DNA of 64,000 nucleotides from Stakelama saccharophila (GCF_032229225.1 NZ_CP135076.1:496001-560000); one strand, 5' to 3'; counted from the stretch's first letter, positions 33,909-43,074 are shown. The notes: generated by a model not told the origin, from the letters alone. Numbers and translations: made by a program.

Positions 33909-34934
33909 CTATCCGTGCAGGACGCGGTTTCGGCCATTCGTTTTCGCGCTGTAAAGCAGGCGGTCGGCGCGGCGGAACGTTTCCGCCCAGGCTTCGCCCG
34001 GTTCCGCCCTCGTCAACCCGGCGGAAACGGTAATCTCGCCGACGGGAAGATCGTTCTCCCGCACGCGATAGCGTTTTGCCGATACCGCCTCCTTTGCCCG
34101 GAAAAGCGTGGCCTCGGCAGCGGTCTGTTCCACGTCGAGAAACAGGATCGCGAACTCCTCGCCGCCATAGCGGGTCACGAGATGGTCGCCGCAGGCGGTG
34201 GCGAGTTCGCCGGCGATCGCCCGCAGCACGCGGTCGCCGATATCGTGCCCGAACCGGTCGTTGATCGCCTTGAAATGGTCGACGTCGATGATCGCCACCG
34301 CCATGGCGCGGCCGGCGGCGACGGCCTCCGTCATTGCCTCTTCGAAGGCGCGGCGGTTCGGCAGCCCGGTCAGCGGATCGCGCTTGGCGTCGTCGCGCGC
34401 TTCCTCCAGCAGGGCGCGCAGGTCGCGCGTCTCGCGCGTGGCCTCCTCCAGCCGGCTTTCGGCATGGTGGACCCGGTCGAGCATGCCCGCCGTGATCTGG
34501 ACGACGTCGTGCAGGATCGGATGCTCGCCGGCGCGGTTCTGAAGCTCGGCGTTGCTCGCAGCCAGATCGCGCCCGAAGCCGCGCGTTTCGGCGCGCATCC
34601 GATGCATCAGGTCTTCGAAGCCATCGACCTGCACCTGCGTGCGCGCCACCAGATTCTGGGCATGCGCCGCCGAGTTCGTCGCGGCGGCGGTATCGACGTC
34701 CGCTTCCAGCGAATCGATATCGCGCCGCGTCAGCCGGACACCACCGTCCGTCAGGCGCATGACGGCCCTGGCGAGCGGTCCGTCGGGATGGGCAAGCACG
34801 TGGTAGGCGAAGCTGTAGTTGACCGGGGTCGGTTCCAGCCGCTGATCGCGAAGGAACTGCCCGACGCGATCATAAAGCCGCATCGTCGGCTGCATACGCT
34901 CCGGATCGTCCACATCTGCCCGATCGGCAAGCAT
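33909..34934 (-). CDS. GGDEF-domain diguanylate cyclase
   Basis: 341 residues from the ATG at 34934 with a GGGGAAGG ribosome site; an in-frame upstream start is less likely. Residues 1-180 are helical with a long coiled-coil stretch and no membrane segment, so it is soluble. The catalytic domain starts at RDPLTGLPNRRAFEEA, with IIDVDHFKAIND (metal/GTP) and RYGGEEF (GGEEF at 257-261). The position of the inhibitory I-site reads ACGD, not RxxD, so product inhibition by c-di-GMP is not expected through that site. Makes c-di-GMP, which commonly raises exopolysaccharide and biofilm output. Confidence 0.92.
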   Translation of the reverse strand: MLADRADVDDPERMQPTMRLYDRVGQFLRDQRLEPTPVNYSFAYHVLAHPDGPLARAVMRLTDGGVRLTRRDIDSLEADVDTAAATNSAAHAQNLVARTQVQVDGFEDLMHRMRAETRGFGRDLAASNAELQNRAGEHPILHDVVQITAGMLDRVHHAESRLEEATRETRDLRALLEEARDDAKRDPLTGLPNRRAFEEAMTEAVAAGRAMAVAIIDVDHFKAINDRFGHDIGDRVLRAIAGELATACGDHLVTRYGGEEFAILFLDVEQTAAEATLFRAKEAVSAKRYRVRENDLPVGEITVSAGLTRAEPGEAWAETFRRADRLLYSAKTNGRNRVLHG

Positions 34935-35019
34935 CGAGTCGCCTTCCCCAAGGTCCTTCCCGATCGTGCGGGAACAAAACTCACGCCGTATCGCTACGGC
35001 GAAACTGCTAACATCGCGT

Positions 35020-35034
35020 ATGTAACGGTTACAT
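35020..35034. promoter_or_regulatory. perfect 15-base palindrome in divergent gap
   Basis: ATGTAAC-G-GTTACAT lies 25 bases before the monooxygenase-like gene and 85 bases before the diguanylate cyclase start, in their divergent promoter region. It has the form of a TetR-type or similar dimeric regulator site; no such regulator gene is adjacent. Confidence 0.45.
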
Positions 35035-35059
35035 CGTTCGGAAAGGAAGATCCGCAACC

Positions 35060-35383
35060 ATGTTCGTCGCGGTTTATTGGTGGCGTGTCCACCCGGGAAA
35101 AGAAGACCAGTTCCGAACGGCTTGGCGCAGGGGGACCGATCTCATCCGCGAGCGTTACGGCAGCCTGGGCTCACGGTTGCACCGCGAACGCGACGGGCGC
35201 TTCGTCGGCTATGCCGAATGGCCGGACGAAGCCACGTGGCAGGCCGCATTCGACCAGAAAATGGTCTATGACGATCCCCAAACCCGCGCCGCCTTCGTCG
35301 ATGCGGTGGCGGAGACCCCGCCGGGGAACAAGCCGGCCTTTACCATGATGGTTACGGACGATCTGCTCGACCGTACCGGCTGA
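35060..35383 (+). CDS. small ABM-type (antibiotic biosynthesis monooxygenase-like) protein
   Basis: 107 residues. VAVYWWRVHPGKEDQFRTAW, GSLGSRLHRERDGRFVGYAE and WPDEATWQAAF follow the dimeric alpha/beta-barrel pattern of the ABM superfamily. Members range from cofactor-free monooxygenases to heme or quinone handlers; the substrate is not predictable. A ribosome site (AAAGGAAG) precedes the ATG. It is divergent from the diguanylate cyclase and may be controlled through the 15-base palindrome between them. Confidence 0.75.
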   Translation: MFVAVYWWRVHPGKEDQFRTAWRRGTDLIRERYGSLGSRLHRERDGRFVGYAEWPDEATWQAAFDQKMVYDDPQTRAAFVDAVAETPPGNKPAFTMMVTDDLLDRTG

Positions 35384-35389
35384 GCAGCA

Positions 35390-35950
35390 TCAGCGCGGGT
35401 GCTTCGCGCGCCAGTCGCGCACCGCGGCCAGCGTGCCGGTGATATGCCCGGCCGGGCTCATGGCGCTATGGGCGTAGATGATCTTGCCGCCCGGCGCGAT
35501 GACATAGCTGGTGCGGTCGGTGATGGCGCGTTCCACGCCTTCTGGCGTCCGGATCGTCTTGCCCAGCGACACGTCATAGGCCTGGATGATCTTCGGCGAG
35601 GCGCTCGCCACCGCGAACTTTCCCGCGCAATGGGCGGTCGAGAATTTCTCGAGCTGCGACACGGAATCCGCCGACATGCCGATGACGGTAGCACCCGCTG
35701 CCTCGAACTGGTCGATCGATTGCGCGAACGCCTTGGCCTCCGCGTTGCAGCCGGAGGTGAAGGCGGCCGGGAAGAAATAAAGCACGACCGGACCCTTTTT
35801 GAGCTGGTCGGCCAGGTGAATCCGGAACGGCTTGCCGGCGATGGCGCCTTCCGCCGAGAAGTCGGGCGCGGGCGCGCCCTTGTCGAGCGCGGCATAGGCC
35901 GGTGCCGCAAGGGCGGTCGCCGCCGCGGCGAGGATCAGGAAAAGGCGCAT
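35390..35950 (-). CDS. exported peroxiredoxin (AhpC/TSA, PrxQ-like)
   Basis: 186 residues from the ATG at 35950. A signal peptide (LFLILAAAATALAAPAYA) directs it to the periplasm. The thioredoxin-like fold carries the peroxidatic Cys68 in FPAAFTSGCNAEA; a second Cys at AHCAGKF could resolve. It reduces peroxides outside the cytoplasm, with the electron donor unknown. It lies 35 bases downstream of pldA on the same strand, suggesting co-transcription and an envelope-protection role. Confidence 0.9.
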   Translation of the reverse strand: MRLFLILAAAATALAAPAYAALDKGAPAPDFSAEGAIAGKPFRIHLADQLKKGPVVLYFFPAAFTSGCNAEAKAFAQSIDQFEAAGATVIGMSADSVSQLEKFSTAHCAGKFAVASASPKIIQAYDVSLGKTIRTPEGVERAITDRTSYVIAPGGKIIYAHSAMSPAGHITGTLAAVRDWRAKHPR

Positions 35951-35985
35951 CCGTTGTTCTCCGTGCAAGCCGGGCGGCCGGTCCG

Positions 35986-37035
35986 CTACCGCGTCAGCGC
36001 GATGCCGATCCGGGCATGGGTGTCCGACCGTTCGAGGTCGTCCAGCGACTCACCATAGCCGGAAAAACCTTCAGCGAAGAGGGAGATTCCGAAATCTCCG
36101 CCGACATCGGCGAGCGGATAGGACAGAAACAGTTCCGTCGCGCCCTTTCCGCTGTCGGGATTGCCGCGCCCGTAGAGTGCGATTTTGAGGCCGGCATCCT
36201 GCTCGATGGCGGCGCGCAGGGCGATATTGCCCCAATAGCGGCCGATATGGTCGCGCGCCGACAGCTCGCCGACATATATCCAGGCTTCCGGCGCCAGCGC
36301 GGCATGCCAGCCGCGGCCGAGGTCCCAGTATCTCGCGGCGCGCACGAAGAGCCGGTTCGAATCGCGCGAGACCGGTTCGCTGCGGCCATTCGAATCGTGG
36401 CGATAGCCGACAGCGCCGATCCAGTCGGCGCCGAGATCGCGTTCATAATAGACTTCCGGGCTGTAGATGGTGGCGCGGAACGGGCTGGACGGCTCGTCGA
36501 TCGCCCAGAACATCGTCTGCGTATAGCCGAAGCGAAGCCCGTCGAGCGCTCCGGCGTCCTCGAACGGACGGAAGGCGAAGCTGAATTGCAGTTTCGCGCC
36601 CGAATCGCCCGTGCCGAAAACGCCGTAGATCGGCTCGTTCGGTTCGAACCGGTCGAAAAAGCCGGAGGCGCGTCCCTTGCTCGACGCCACGGCCTGCTCG
36701 CCTGCATCCGCGTCCGCAGCCATCTGCCGGGGCGCGGACGGCGCCGTCGCGACCGCCGGCACCGCCTCATAATGCAACCGGGCAAAGGCGCCGGGCGCGA
36801 TCGTGCCGTCCAGTCGGCTCTGTCGACGCAGCTCCATCCGCGTGCCGTCGGCGGCGGTCACCGACATCCGGTCGGGGGCTTCGGCCGGCAGCGGATGTTC
36901 GCCGTCGTTGATCAGGAAGATGTCGACGCCCGCGCGCGCCGCCTCCGCGTCGGCCGGTTGCTCGGGCACGACGCGCAACTGGGCAGCAGCCGGCGTTGCA
37001 ACCGCGAACAGGGCGAGGGCACCAATCCAGCGCAT
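35986..37035 (-). CDS. pldA: outer-membrane phospholipase A
   Basis: 349 residues with a signal peptide. A soluble region of about 110 residues precedes the beta-barrel, which starts near FFDRFEPNEPIYGVFG. The catalytic motif RHDSNGRSEPVSRDSN gives His213, Ser215 and Asn227, the same spacing (H, +2 S, +14 N) as His142-Ser144-Asn156 of E. coli OmpLA. It hydrolyses phospholipids that reach the outer leaflet, helping outer-membrane asymmetry; calcium and dimerisation activate the known enzyme. It is followed by a secreted peroxiredoxin. Confidence 0.9.
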   Translation of the reverse strand: MRWIGALALFAVATPAAAQLRVVPEQPADAEAARAGVDIFLINDGEHPLPAEAPDRMSVTAADGTRMELRRQSRLDGTIAPGAFARLHYEAVPAVATAPSAPRQMAADADAGEQAVASSKGRASGFFDRFEPNEPIYGVFGTGDSGAKLQFSFAFRPFEDAGALDGLRFGYTQTMFWAIDEPSSPFRATIYSPEVYYERDLGADWIGAVGYRHDSNGRSEPVSRDSNRLFVRAARYWDLGRGWHAALAPEAWIYVGELSARDHIGRYWGNIALRAAIEQDAGLKIALYGRGNPDSGKGATELFLSYPLADVGGDFGISLFAEGFSGYGESLDDLERSDTHARIGIALTR

Positions 37036-37121
37036 GAAGATTCCTTGCGTTCGGCCTGTTACACGACCGTGACCGCGATCGCCCGCTGGCGCAACCGGAT
37101 CGCGATCGCTAGGCAGGCGCC

Positions 37122-37904
37122 ATGGCCCTCGACCGCACCGACATAGAACTCGCGCACCGCCTCGCCGACGCTGCCGGCGCCGCGATCCGGCCGCTCTTTC
37201 GCGCCGATCACGGCCTGGAGACGAAAGCCGACGATTCGCCCGTCACGGCAGCCGACCGGGCGGCGGAAGCGGCGATGCGCAGCCTGATCGTCGCCGAACG
37301 GCCGATGGACGCCATTCTGGGCGAGGAAGAGGGGGAACGGGAGGGATCGAGCGGCAGGAGCTGGATTCTGGACCCGATCGACGGCACCCGCGCCTTCATC
37401 TCGGGTCGGCCTATTTTCGGCACGCTGATCGCGCTCGTCGACCAGGGCTGGCCGGTGCTGGGCGTTATCGATCAGCCCATCCTGAAGGAGCGTTGGATCG
37501 GCGTTACCGGCCGCCCGACCCTGCTGAACGGCGAAAGGGCGACGACGCGGCCCTGCCGGGAATTGTCGCAGGCGCTGCTCGCCACCACGTCGCCGGCGAT
37601 GTTCGACGATGCGCAGCTTCACGCCTTCGAACATCTCGACGCGGCGGTGCGCAGTACGGTCCTCGGCGGGGATTGCTATAATTACGGCTGTCTTGCATCG
37701 GGGCATCTCGACATCGTCGTCGAGGCGCAGTTGAAGCTCTACGACTTCGCTGCCCTGGTTCCGATCGTCGAAGGCGCGGGCGGGCGCATGTGCGATTGGT
37801 CGGGCGACCCGCTGCATGCCGACAGCAACGGCGAGGTCGTGGCGGCCGGCGACGCGGCGCGGATCGACGACATTCTGGACGCGCTGGCCTGTCGCGGCCA
37901 CTGA
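37122..37904 (+). CDS. hisN: histidinol-phosphatase, inositol-monophosphatase family
   Basis: 260 residues. The metal-binding motifs of the IMPase fold are clear: DDSPVTAADRAAE, GEEEG, and the signature WILDPIDGTRAFISGRP with the FISG loop that marks the HisN subgroup rather than SuhB. LGGDCYNYGCLASGHLDIVV and a late KLYDFAALVPIVEGAGG match. It removes phosphate from histidinol phosphate in histidine biosynthesis, using magnesium. It stands alone between the divergent pldA and the convergent kinase gene. Confidence 0.9.
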   Translation: MALDRTDIELAHRLADAAGAAIRPLFRADHGLETKADDSPVTAADRAAEAAMRSLIVAERPMDAILGEEEGEREGSSGRSWILDPIDGTRAFISGRPIFGTLIALVDQGWPVLGVIDQPILKERWIGVTGRPTLLNGERATTRPCRELSQALLATTSPAMFDDAQLHAFEHLDAAVRSTVLGGDCYNYGCLASGHLDIVVEAQLKLYDFAALVPIVEGAGGRMCDWSGDPLHADSNGEVVAAGDAARIDDILDALACRGH

Positions 37905-37926
37905 GCCCGGCGGGGCAAGCGCCGGG

Positions 37927-39297
37927 TCAGGCGGCGGCCGGAAGGCGGAGCCGGACGAGCAACCCGCCAAGATCCTCGCTTTCCTCGAGCGTGACCGTGC
38001 CTTCGTAGATTTCCACGACGTCGCGGACGATGGCGAGGCCGAGGCCGGTGCCGGGTTTGCCGGTGTCGAGCCGCGCGCCGCGTTCGAACAGCTTGTGGCG
38101 ATCGGAATCGGGGATGCCGGCGCCGTCGTCCTCGATCAGGATCTCGATGAAGCCGGCATCGGCGCCGGCGGTGAGAAACACGCTGCCGCCGCCGTATTTC
38201 GCGGCATTTTCCACGAGGTTGCCGAGCATTTCGTCGAGATCCTGCCGTTCGATCCGGGCGATGAGATCCTTCTGCCCGTCCGTGTCGATGCGCAGGTGCG
38301 GATACAGGCGCGATACGGCGCGCTCGACCGCGTCGATCGAGGCCCAGACGTCCGCCCGGCTGTGCGACGAGCCGCGCCGCCCCACCGCGCGGGCACGGGC
38401 AAGATGGTGATCGACATGGCGCCGCATCGCCCGGGCTTCGCGGATCACGGTGTCCGACAGCGGCCCGGACTGGGCCGTGGCCGCGTTCATGATGACGGTA
38501 AGCGGCGTCTTCAGCGCATGGGCGAGATTGCCGGCATGGCGCCGCGCCTCCTCCGCCTGCCGGTCGTTATGGGCGACGAGTGCGTTGAGTTCCTCGACCA
38601 TCGGCGCGATCTCGGCCGGCATGGCGCCTTCGAGCCGGGCTTCCTCGCCCGATCGCAGCCGCTGGATCGCGAGACGGAGCCGGCGCAGCGGCAGCAGGCC
38701 GTACCAGATCTGCAGCCCCGCCATCACCACCAGCCCGAGGCCGAGCAGCAGGAAGCTGCGCACCAGTGTCCGGCGCAGGGCGGCGATCTGGGCATCCAGC
38801 GCGTCGCGCTTCTGCGCCACCTGGAAACGCCACCAGATCGGCGATCCGGGCAGTTTCACCTCGCGCTCGACGATGCGAAGCTGCTGGTCGGGAAACTGGT
38901 TGCTGTTATAGATGTAGGCGCCGCCGCGATGCGGCTGATCGTCGACCTTCAGATACCGATCCCACAGCGAGCGCGAAGGGAAGGGCTGAAAACCGCCGCC
39001 GCTGACCTGCCAGTAAAGGCCGGAATAGGGTTCCAGAAAGCGCTGATCGCCCAGCGGCCGGTCGAACATGACCTCGCCGTTCGAATCGATCTGTGCCGAG
39101 ACGATCATCGAGTTCAGCAGATATTCGAGCTGGTCGTCGAAATTGCGGGTGACGGCGCTCGTCAGGATGCGGTCCAGCGCGAAGCCGCCGCCGGTCAGCA
39201 GTACGAGGATCCAGATCGTCGCGATGACGATCATGCGCCGGCTCAGCGAGCCGGTGATCCGGACATAGGGTCGCGGTTGCGCTTCGATTTCCGCCAA
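37927..39297 (-). CDS. sensor histidine kinase (PhoQ-like)
   Basis: 456 residues. Two membrane segments (near MIVIATIWILVLLTGGG and about 175-195, LLLGLGLVVMAGLQIWYGLL) enclose a periplasmic sensor loop of about 130 residues; a HAMP-like linker follows. The H-box is HAGNLAHALKTPL, with NLVENAAKY, DDGAGIP and GTGLGLAIV as N, G1 and G2 boxes. It is 25 bases downstream of its response regulator, and a PepSY protein precedes both. PepSY-RR-HK sets of this kind are usually PhoPQ-like and sense envelope or cation conditions. Confidence 0.92.
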   Translation of the reverse strand: MAEIEAQPRPYVRITGSLSRRMIVIATIWILVLLTGGGFALDRILTSAVTRNFDDQLEYLLNSMIVSAQIDSNGEVMFDRPLGDQRFLEPYSGLYWQVSGGGFQPFPSRSLWDRYLKVDDQPHRGGAYIYNSNQFPDQQLRIVEREVKLPGSPIWWRFQVAQKRDALDAQIAALRRTLVRSFLLLGLGLVVMAGLQIWYGLLPLRRLRLAIQRLRSGEEARLEGAMPAEIAPMVEELNALVAHNDRQAEEARRHAGNLAHALKTPLTVIMNAATAQSGPLSDTVIREARAMRRHVDHHLARARAVGRRGSSHSRADVWASIDAVERAVSRLYPHLRIDTDGQKDLIARIERQDLDEMLGNLVENAAKYGGGSVFLTAGADAGFIEILIEDDGAGIPDSDRHKLFERGARLDTGKPGTGLGLAIVRDVVEIYEGTVTLEESEDLGGLLVRLRLPAAA

Positions 39298-39322
39298 CGG
39301 GGCCTCGCTCGAACCGGCGGAC

Positions 39323-40003
39323 TTATTGCGCCGCCTCGCGCTCCTCGGGATCCTCGAGGCTGTAGCCCAGGCCGCGGATCGTGGTGATCACCTCGGCGCC
39401 CAGCTTCTTGCGGATGCGGGTGACGAACACCTCGATCGTGTTCGAATCGCGGTCGAAATCCTGGTCATAGATGTGCTCGATCAGCTCGGTGCGGCTGACC
39501 ACCTTGCCCTTGTGATGCAGCAAATAGCTCAGCAGCTTATATTCCTGCGCCGTCAGCTTCACCGGCTCGCCGCCGCGCGTGACCTTGCCCGACCGGGTGT
39601 CGAGCCGGATGTCGCCCGCGGTCAGTTCGGACGAGGCATTGCCCGAGGCGCGGCGGATGAGCGCGCGCAGGCGGGCGATCAGTTCCTCCGTCTGGAACGG
39701 CTTGGCGACGTAATCGTCGGCGCCGGCGTCGAGCCCGGCGACCTTGTCCGACCAACTGTCGCGCGCGGTCAGGACGAGAACGGGCGTGCCCTTTCCTTCC
39801 TTGCGCCAGCGGTCGAGCACGGTGAGGCCGTCGATCTCGGGCAGGCCGAGATCGAGCACGATCGCGTCGTAATCCTCTGTCGAGCCCAGGAAATGGCCAT
39901 CTTCGCCGTTGGTGGCCAGATCGATGGCATAGCCCGCATTTTCCAGCGTGGTGCGAAGCTGCTGGCCCAGATTGGGTTCGTCCTCGACAATCAGAACGCG
40001 CAT
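39323..40003 (-). CDS. OmpR-family response regulator
   Basis: 226 residues. The receiver domain (VLIVEDEPNLGQQL, phospho-acceptor Asp in DAIVLDLGLPEIDG, conserved Lys in YVAKPF) is followed by a winged-helix DNA-binding domain (ELTAGDIRLDTRSGKV to RGLGYSLE). DNA-binding partner of the histidine kinase that follows 25 bases later. The PepSY-domain gene upstream by 33 bases is in the same operon. Confidence 0.94.
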   Translation of the reverse strand: MRVLIVEDEPNLGQQLRTTLENAGYAIDLATNGEDGHFLGSTEDYDAIVLDLGLPEIDGLTVLDRWRKEGKGTPVLVLTARDSWSDKVAGLDAGADDYVAKPFQTEELIARLRALIRRASGNASSELTAGDIRLDTRSGKVTRGGEPVKLTAQEYKLLSYLLHHKGKVVSRTELIEHIYDQDFDRDSNTIEVFVTRIRKKLGAEVITTIRGLGYSLEDPEEREAAQ

Positions 40004-40036
40004 ATTCTTCCCCTTATTTCGCGGTCCGAAGCCGCG

Positions 40037-40354
40037 TCATCGGTCGGACCGGCGCAGTACGTGCCCGGAGCGGCCATCCACATCGACCCAGATGACCGAT
40101 CCATCGCGCAGGAACTTGAGCGTGTAAATGGTCGTGGCCGAATCGAAATCGAAGCCGAGATATTTGGCGCCGTGCATCGACGGCAACACCCGGCGCTCGA
40201 TCTCGCGCACCGGCAGAATGCGCCCGGACCGGCGCCCTTCCAGCGCCGCGTTCTGATCCTCCCGGCGGTGCTGCGGGACGGCGCCTTCGGCGGCCGTCGG
40301 CGCCACGCCACAAAGCGCGCCCGCAATCAGGAAGGATTTCAGGACCATGGTCAT
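40037..40354 (-). CDS. exported PepSY-domain protein
   Basis: About 105 residues; starts at 40354 or 40348 are both possible. A signal peptide (VLKSFLIAGALCGVAPTAA) is followed by one PepSY-like unit: REIERRVLPSMHGAKYLGFD then YTLKFLRDGSVIWVDVDG. Small periplasmic PepSY proteins often precede two-component genes in proteobacteria and may modulate the sensor or inhibit proteases. First gene of the three-gene operon. Confidence 0.8.
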   Translation of the reverse strand: MTMVLKSFLIAGALCGVAPTAAEGAVPQHRREDQNAALEGRRSGRILPVREIERRVLPSMHGAKYLGFDFDSATTIYTLKFLRDGSVIWVDVDGRSGHVLRRSDR

Positions 40355-40458
40355 TGCTGGTGGCATAGCGGCGCCGCGTTGAACAGCCTGTGAATGTATC
40401 GCCGGTGAATGCCGCGGCGCTTGCGGTGCGCCGCGCCGCCGCCTACCTGCGGCGCACG

Positions 40459-42240
40459 ATGGCGGCTCCGATACTCAGTTACGAAGGCCTGGGCCTGCAG
40501 CAGGGTGCAGGATGGCTGTTCCGCGGCCTCGACCTGTTCATCGGCCAGCGCGACCGGCTGGCGCTGATCGGCCGGAACGGCGCGGGCAAGACGACGCTCC
40601 TGCGCCTGATCGCCGGGCAGATCGAGGCGGATGAGGGCCGCCGCGTGATCGTGCCCGGCACCCATGTCGTGCTCCTGGAGCAGGAACCGGCGGTCGCGAA
40701 GTACGACACGCTGCTCGATTTCGTCCTTTCGGGCGACGATGCCCCCGCCCGGCACGAGGCGGAGGCAATCGCCGACCAGATCGGCATCGACCTGGGGCGC
40801 GAGGCGGTAACGGCGAGCGGCGGTGAGCGGCGCCGCGCCGCCATTGCGCGCGCGCTGGCGCAGAAGCCCGACCTGCTGTTGCTTGACGAGCCGACCAACC
40901 ATCTCGACATCGCCGCGATCGACTGGCTGGAAGGCTGGCTCGGCCGCTATTCCGGCGCGTTCATCGCCATCAGCCACGACCGCACCTTCCTGACGCGCCT
41001 GACCCGCCAGACATTGTGGCTCGATCGTGGTCAGATCCGCCGCAACGAGATCGGCTTCGGCGGGTTCGAGGCCTGGACCGAGCAGGTGCAGGCGGAAGAG
41101 GAACGCGCCGCGCAAAAGCTCGACGCCAAGCTGAAGATCGAGGAGCACTGGCTGCACCGCGGCGTGACGGCGCGGCGCAAGCGCAACATGGGCCGGCTGG
41201 AAAAGCTGATGGAGATGCGTGCCCAGCGCGCGGCGATGCTGGGGCCGCAAGGCACCGCCAAGCTGGCGGTGGCGAGCGACGATACCAGGTCGAAGGTGGT
41301 GATCGACGCGCAGCATGCGAGCAAGCGATACGGCGACCGCACCATCATTCGCGACTTCACCCTGCGCATTCAGCGCGGTGATCGGATCGGCATCGTCGGC
41401 GCCAACGGTGCCGGCAAGACGACGCTGCTGAAGCTGCTCACCGGCGAGATCGTGCCCGATGAGGGCAGCGTGACGCAGGCGAAGACGCTGGACGGCGTGG
41501 TCATCGACCAGCAGCGCAGCCTGATGCAGCCGGAAAAGCGCATCCGCGACGTGCTCGCGGACGGCGGCGACTGGATCGACGTGCGCGGTAGCCGCAAGCA
41601 CATCCAGGGCTATCTCAAGGACTTCCTGTTCGAACCCGGCCTGGCCGACGCCAAGGTCGGCACGCTGTCGGGCGGCGAGCGCTCGCGCCTGCTGCTGGCG
41701 CGCGAATTCGCGCGGCGATCGAATCTGCTAGTGCTCGACGAACCGACCAACGACCTCGATCTCGAAACGCTCGATCTGCTGCAGGAGGTCATCGCCGATT
41801 ATGAGGGCACCGTCCTGATCGTCAGCCACGATCGCGACTTTCTGGATCGCACGGTGACGATGACGCTGGGCCTCGACGGCAGCGGCCATATCGACATCAT
41901 CGCCGGCGGCTATGCCGATTGGGAGGCGAAGCGCCGGCCGAAGCCGCAGAAGAAGACGGCGGGGAAATCCGGCGGCGGCACACCTGCGCCGCCGAAGCAG
42001 AAGCAGGCCAAGCTCAGCTACAAGGACCAGCGCGACTATGATCTGATCCCGGAGAGGATCGAGGAGATCGACGCCGCGATCGCGCGCGATGAGACATTCC
42101 TCGCCGATCCCGACCTCTATACCCGCGACCCCGACCGCTTCGCCGCGCTCACCAGGGCGGTCGAAAAGGCGCGGGAAGAAAAGGAAACGGCTGAAATGCG
42201 GTGGCTGGAACTGGCCGAGCAGGTCGAAAAGCTCGGCTGA
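40459..42240 (+). CDS. ABC-F family ATPase (Uup-like)
   Basis: 593 residues from the ATG at 40459. Two ABC domains without membrane segments: Walker A GRNGAGKTTLL and GANGAGKTTLL, signatures ASGGERRRAAIA and LSGGERSRLLLA, Walker B LLLLDEPTNHLD and LLVLDEPTNDLD. A C-terminal coiled coil (ERIEEIDAAI to the end) follows a Lys/Pro-rich linker, as in Uup. ABC-F proteins act on ribosomes or DNA rather than transport; Uup-type proteins bind DNA and ribosomes. It converges with the DUF815 gene with a 6-base gap. Confidence 0.93.
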   Translation: MAAPILSYEGLGLQQGAGWLFRGLDLFIGQRDRLALIGRNGAGKTTLLRLIAGQIEADEGRRVIVPGTHVVLLEQEPAVAKYDTLLDFVLSGDDAPARHEAEAIADQIGIDLGREAVTASGGERRRAAIARALAQKPDLLLLDEPTNHLDIAAIDWLEGWLGRYSGAFIAISHDRTFLTRLTRQTLWLDRGQIRRNEIGFGGFEAWTEQVQAEEERAAQKLDAKLKIEEHWLHRGVTARRKRNMGRLEKLMEMRAQRAAMLGPQGTAKLAVASDDTRSKVVIDAQHASKRYGDRTIIRDFTLRIQRGDRIGIVGANGAGKTTLLKLLTGEIVPDEGSVTQAKTLDGVVIDQQRSLMQPEKRIRDVLADGGDWIDVRGSRKHIQGYLKDFLFEPGLADAKVGTLSGGERSRLLLAREFARRSNLLVLDEPTNDLDLETLDLLQEVIADYEGTVLIVSHDRDFLDRTVTMTLGLDGSGHIDIIAGGYADWEAKRRPKPQKKTAGKSGGGTPAPPKQKQAKLSYKDQRDYDLIPERIEEIDAAIARDETFLADPDLYTRDPDRFAALTRAVEKAREEKETAEMRWLELAEQVEKLG

Positions 42241-42246
42241 GCAAGG

Positions 42247-43044
42247 CTATAGCGCCTTGCCGGCGCGTCCCGCGAGATCGACGATATATTGCCAGGCCAC
42301 CCGGCCCGACCGGCTGCCGCGCCGGGTCGCCCAGTTGACCGCCTCCGCCGGGTCGAAGGGAAGGCCGTGGGCCGCGGCATAGCCTTCGACGATGGCCAGA
42401 TACCCGTCCTGGTCGATCGCGTGAAAGCCGAGGCTGAGGCCGAACCGGTCGGCGAGCGCCAACTGATCGTCGATCGAATCGCGTGGATTGATCGCGCTGT
42501 CCTGTTCGGCGATGTCGCGTGGGACGAGGTGGCGGCGATTGGCGGTCACGATCAGGCGCGCATTGGCGGGCCGCGCCTCCGCGCCGCCCTCCAGAAGGGA
42601 GCGCAAGGTCCGCGCCTCCGACACGCCGTCGAAACCGAGATCGTCGATGAAGATGGCGAAGGCGCGGTTCACCGGCGCGATTTCCGCGAACAGCTCCGGC
42701 AGGCTGTCGAGGGCCGTGCCCGCTTCGATCAGGGCCAGCGGGGCGTCGTCCGCCTGCAACGCGCCCACCGCGCTTTTGACGAGAGCCGATTTGCCCGTCC
42801 CGCGCGCGCCCCACAGCAACGCATCCTGCGCGGCGACACCGCGCGCCAGCCGGTCGAGATTGTCTACCAGCGCCTGCTTCTGGGAATCGACGCCGCGCAG
42901 CATGTCGAGCGGCAGCGGGGTGAAGGCGCGCGCCGCGGTCAGGACATGGTCGCGCCAGAGATAGGCAGGATGGGCCAGCGGGTCCGCCGATGGCGGTGGC
43001 GGCGGAGCGAGTCGTTCCAGGGCGGCGGCGATACGATCGAACAT
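42247..43044 (-). CDS. DUF815-family AAA ATPase
   Basis: 265 residues. Walker A GARGTGKSALV and Walker B AIFIDDLGFD lie in the family layout, with LLWGARGTGKS preceded by GVDSQKQALVDN and followed by LIVTANRRHLVPRD (sensor region). The DUF815 family is widespread in alphaproteobacteria with no settled function. Cytoplasmic. It stands just downstream of the Prs block on the same strand. Confidence 0.88.
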   Translation of the reverse strand: MFDRIAAALERLAPPPPPSADPLAHPAYLWRDHVLTAARAFTPLPLDMLRGVDSQKQALVDNLDRLARGVAAQDALLWGARGTGKSALVKSAVGALQADDAPLALIEAGTALDSLPELFAEIAPVNRAFAIFIDDLGFDGVSEARTLRSLLEGGAEARPANARLIVTANRRHLVPRDIAEQDSAINPRDSIDDQLALADRFGLSLGFHAIDQDGYLAIVEGYAAAHGLPFDPAEAVNWATRRGSRSGRVAWQYIVDLAGRAGKAL

Positions 43045-43074
43045 GGTGCCGCTATAGCCGCTGCGCGGCCATGC

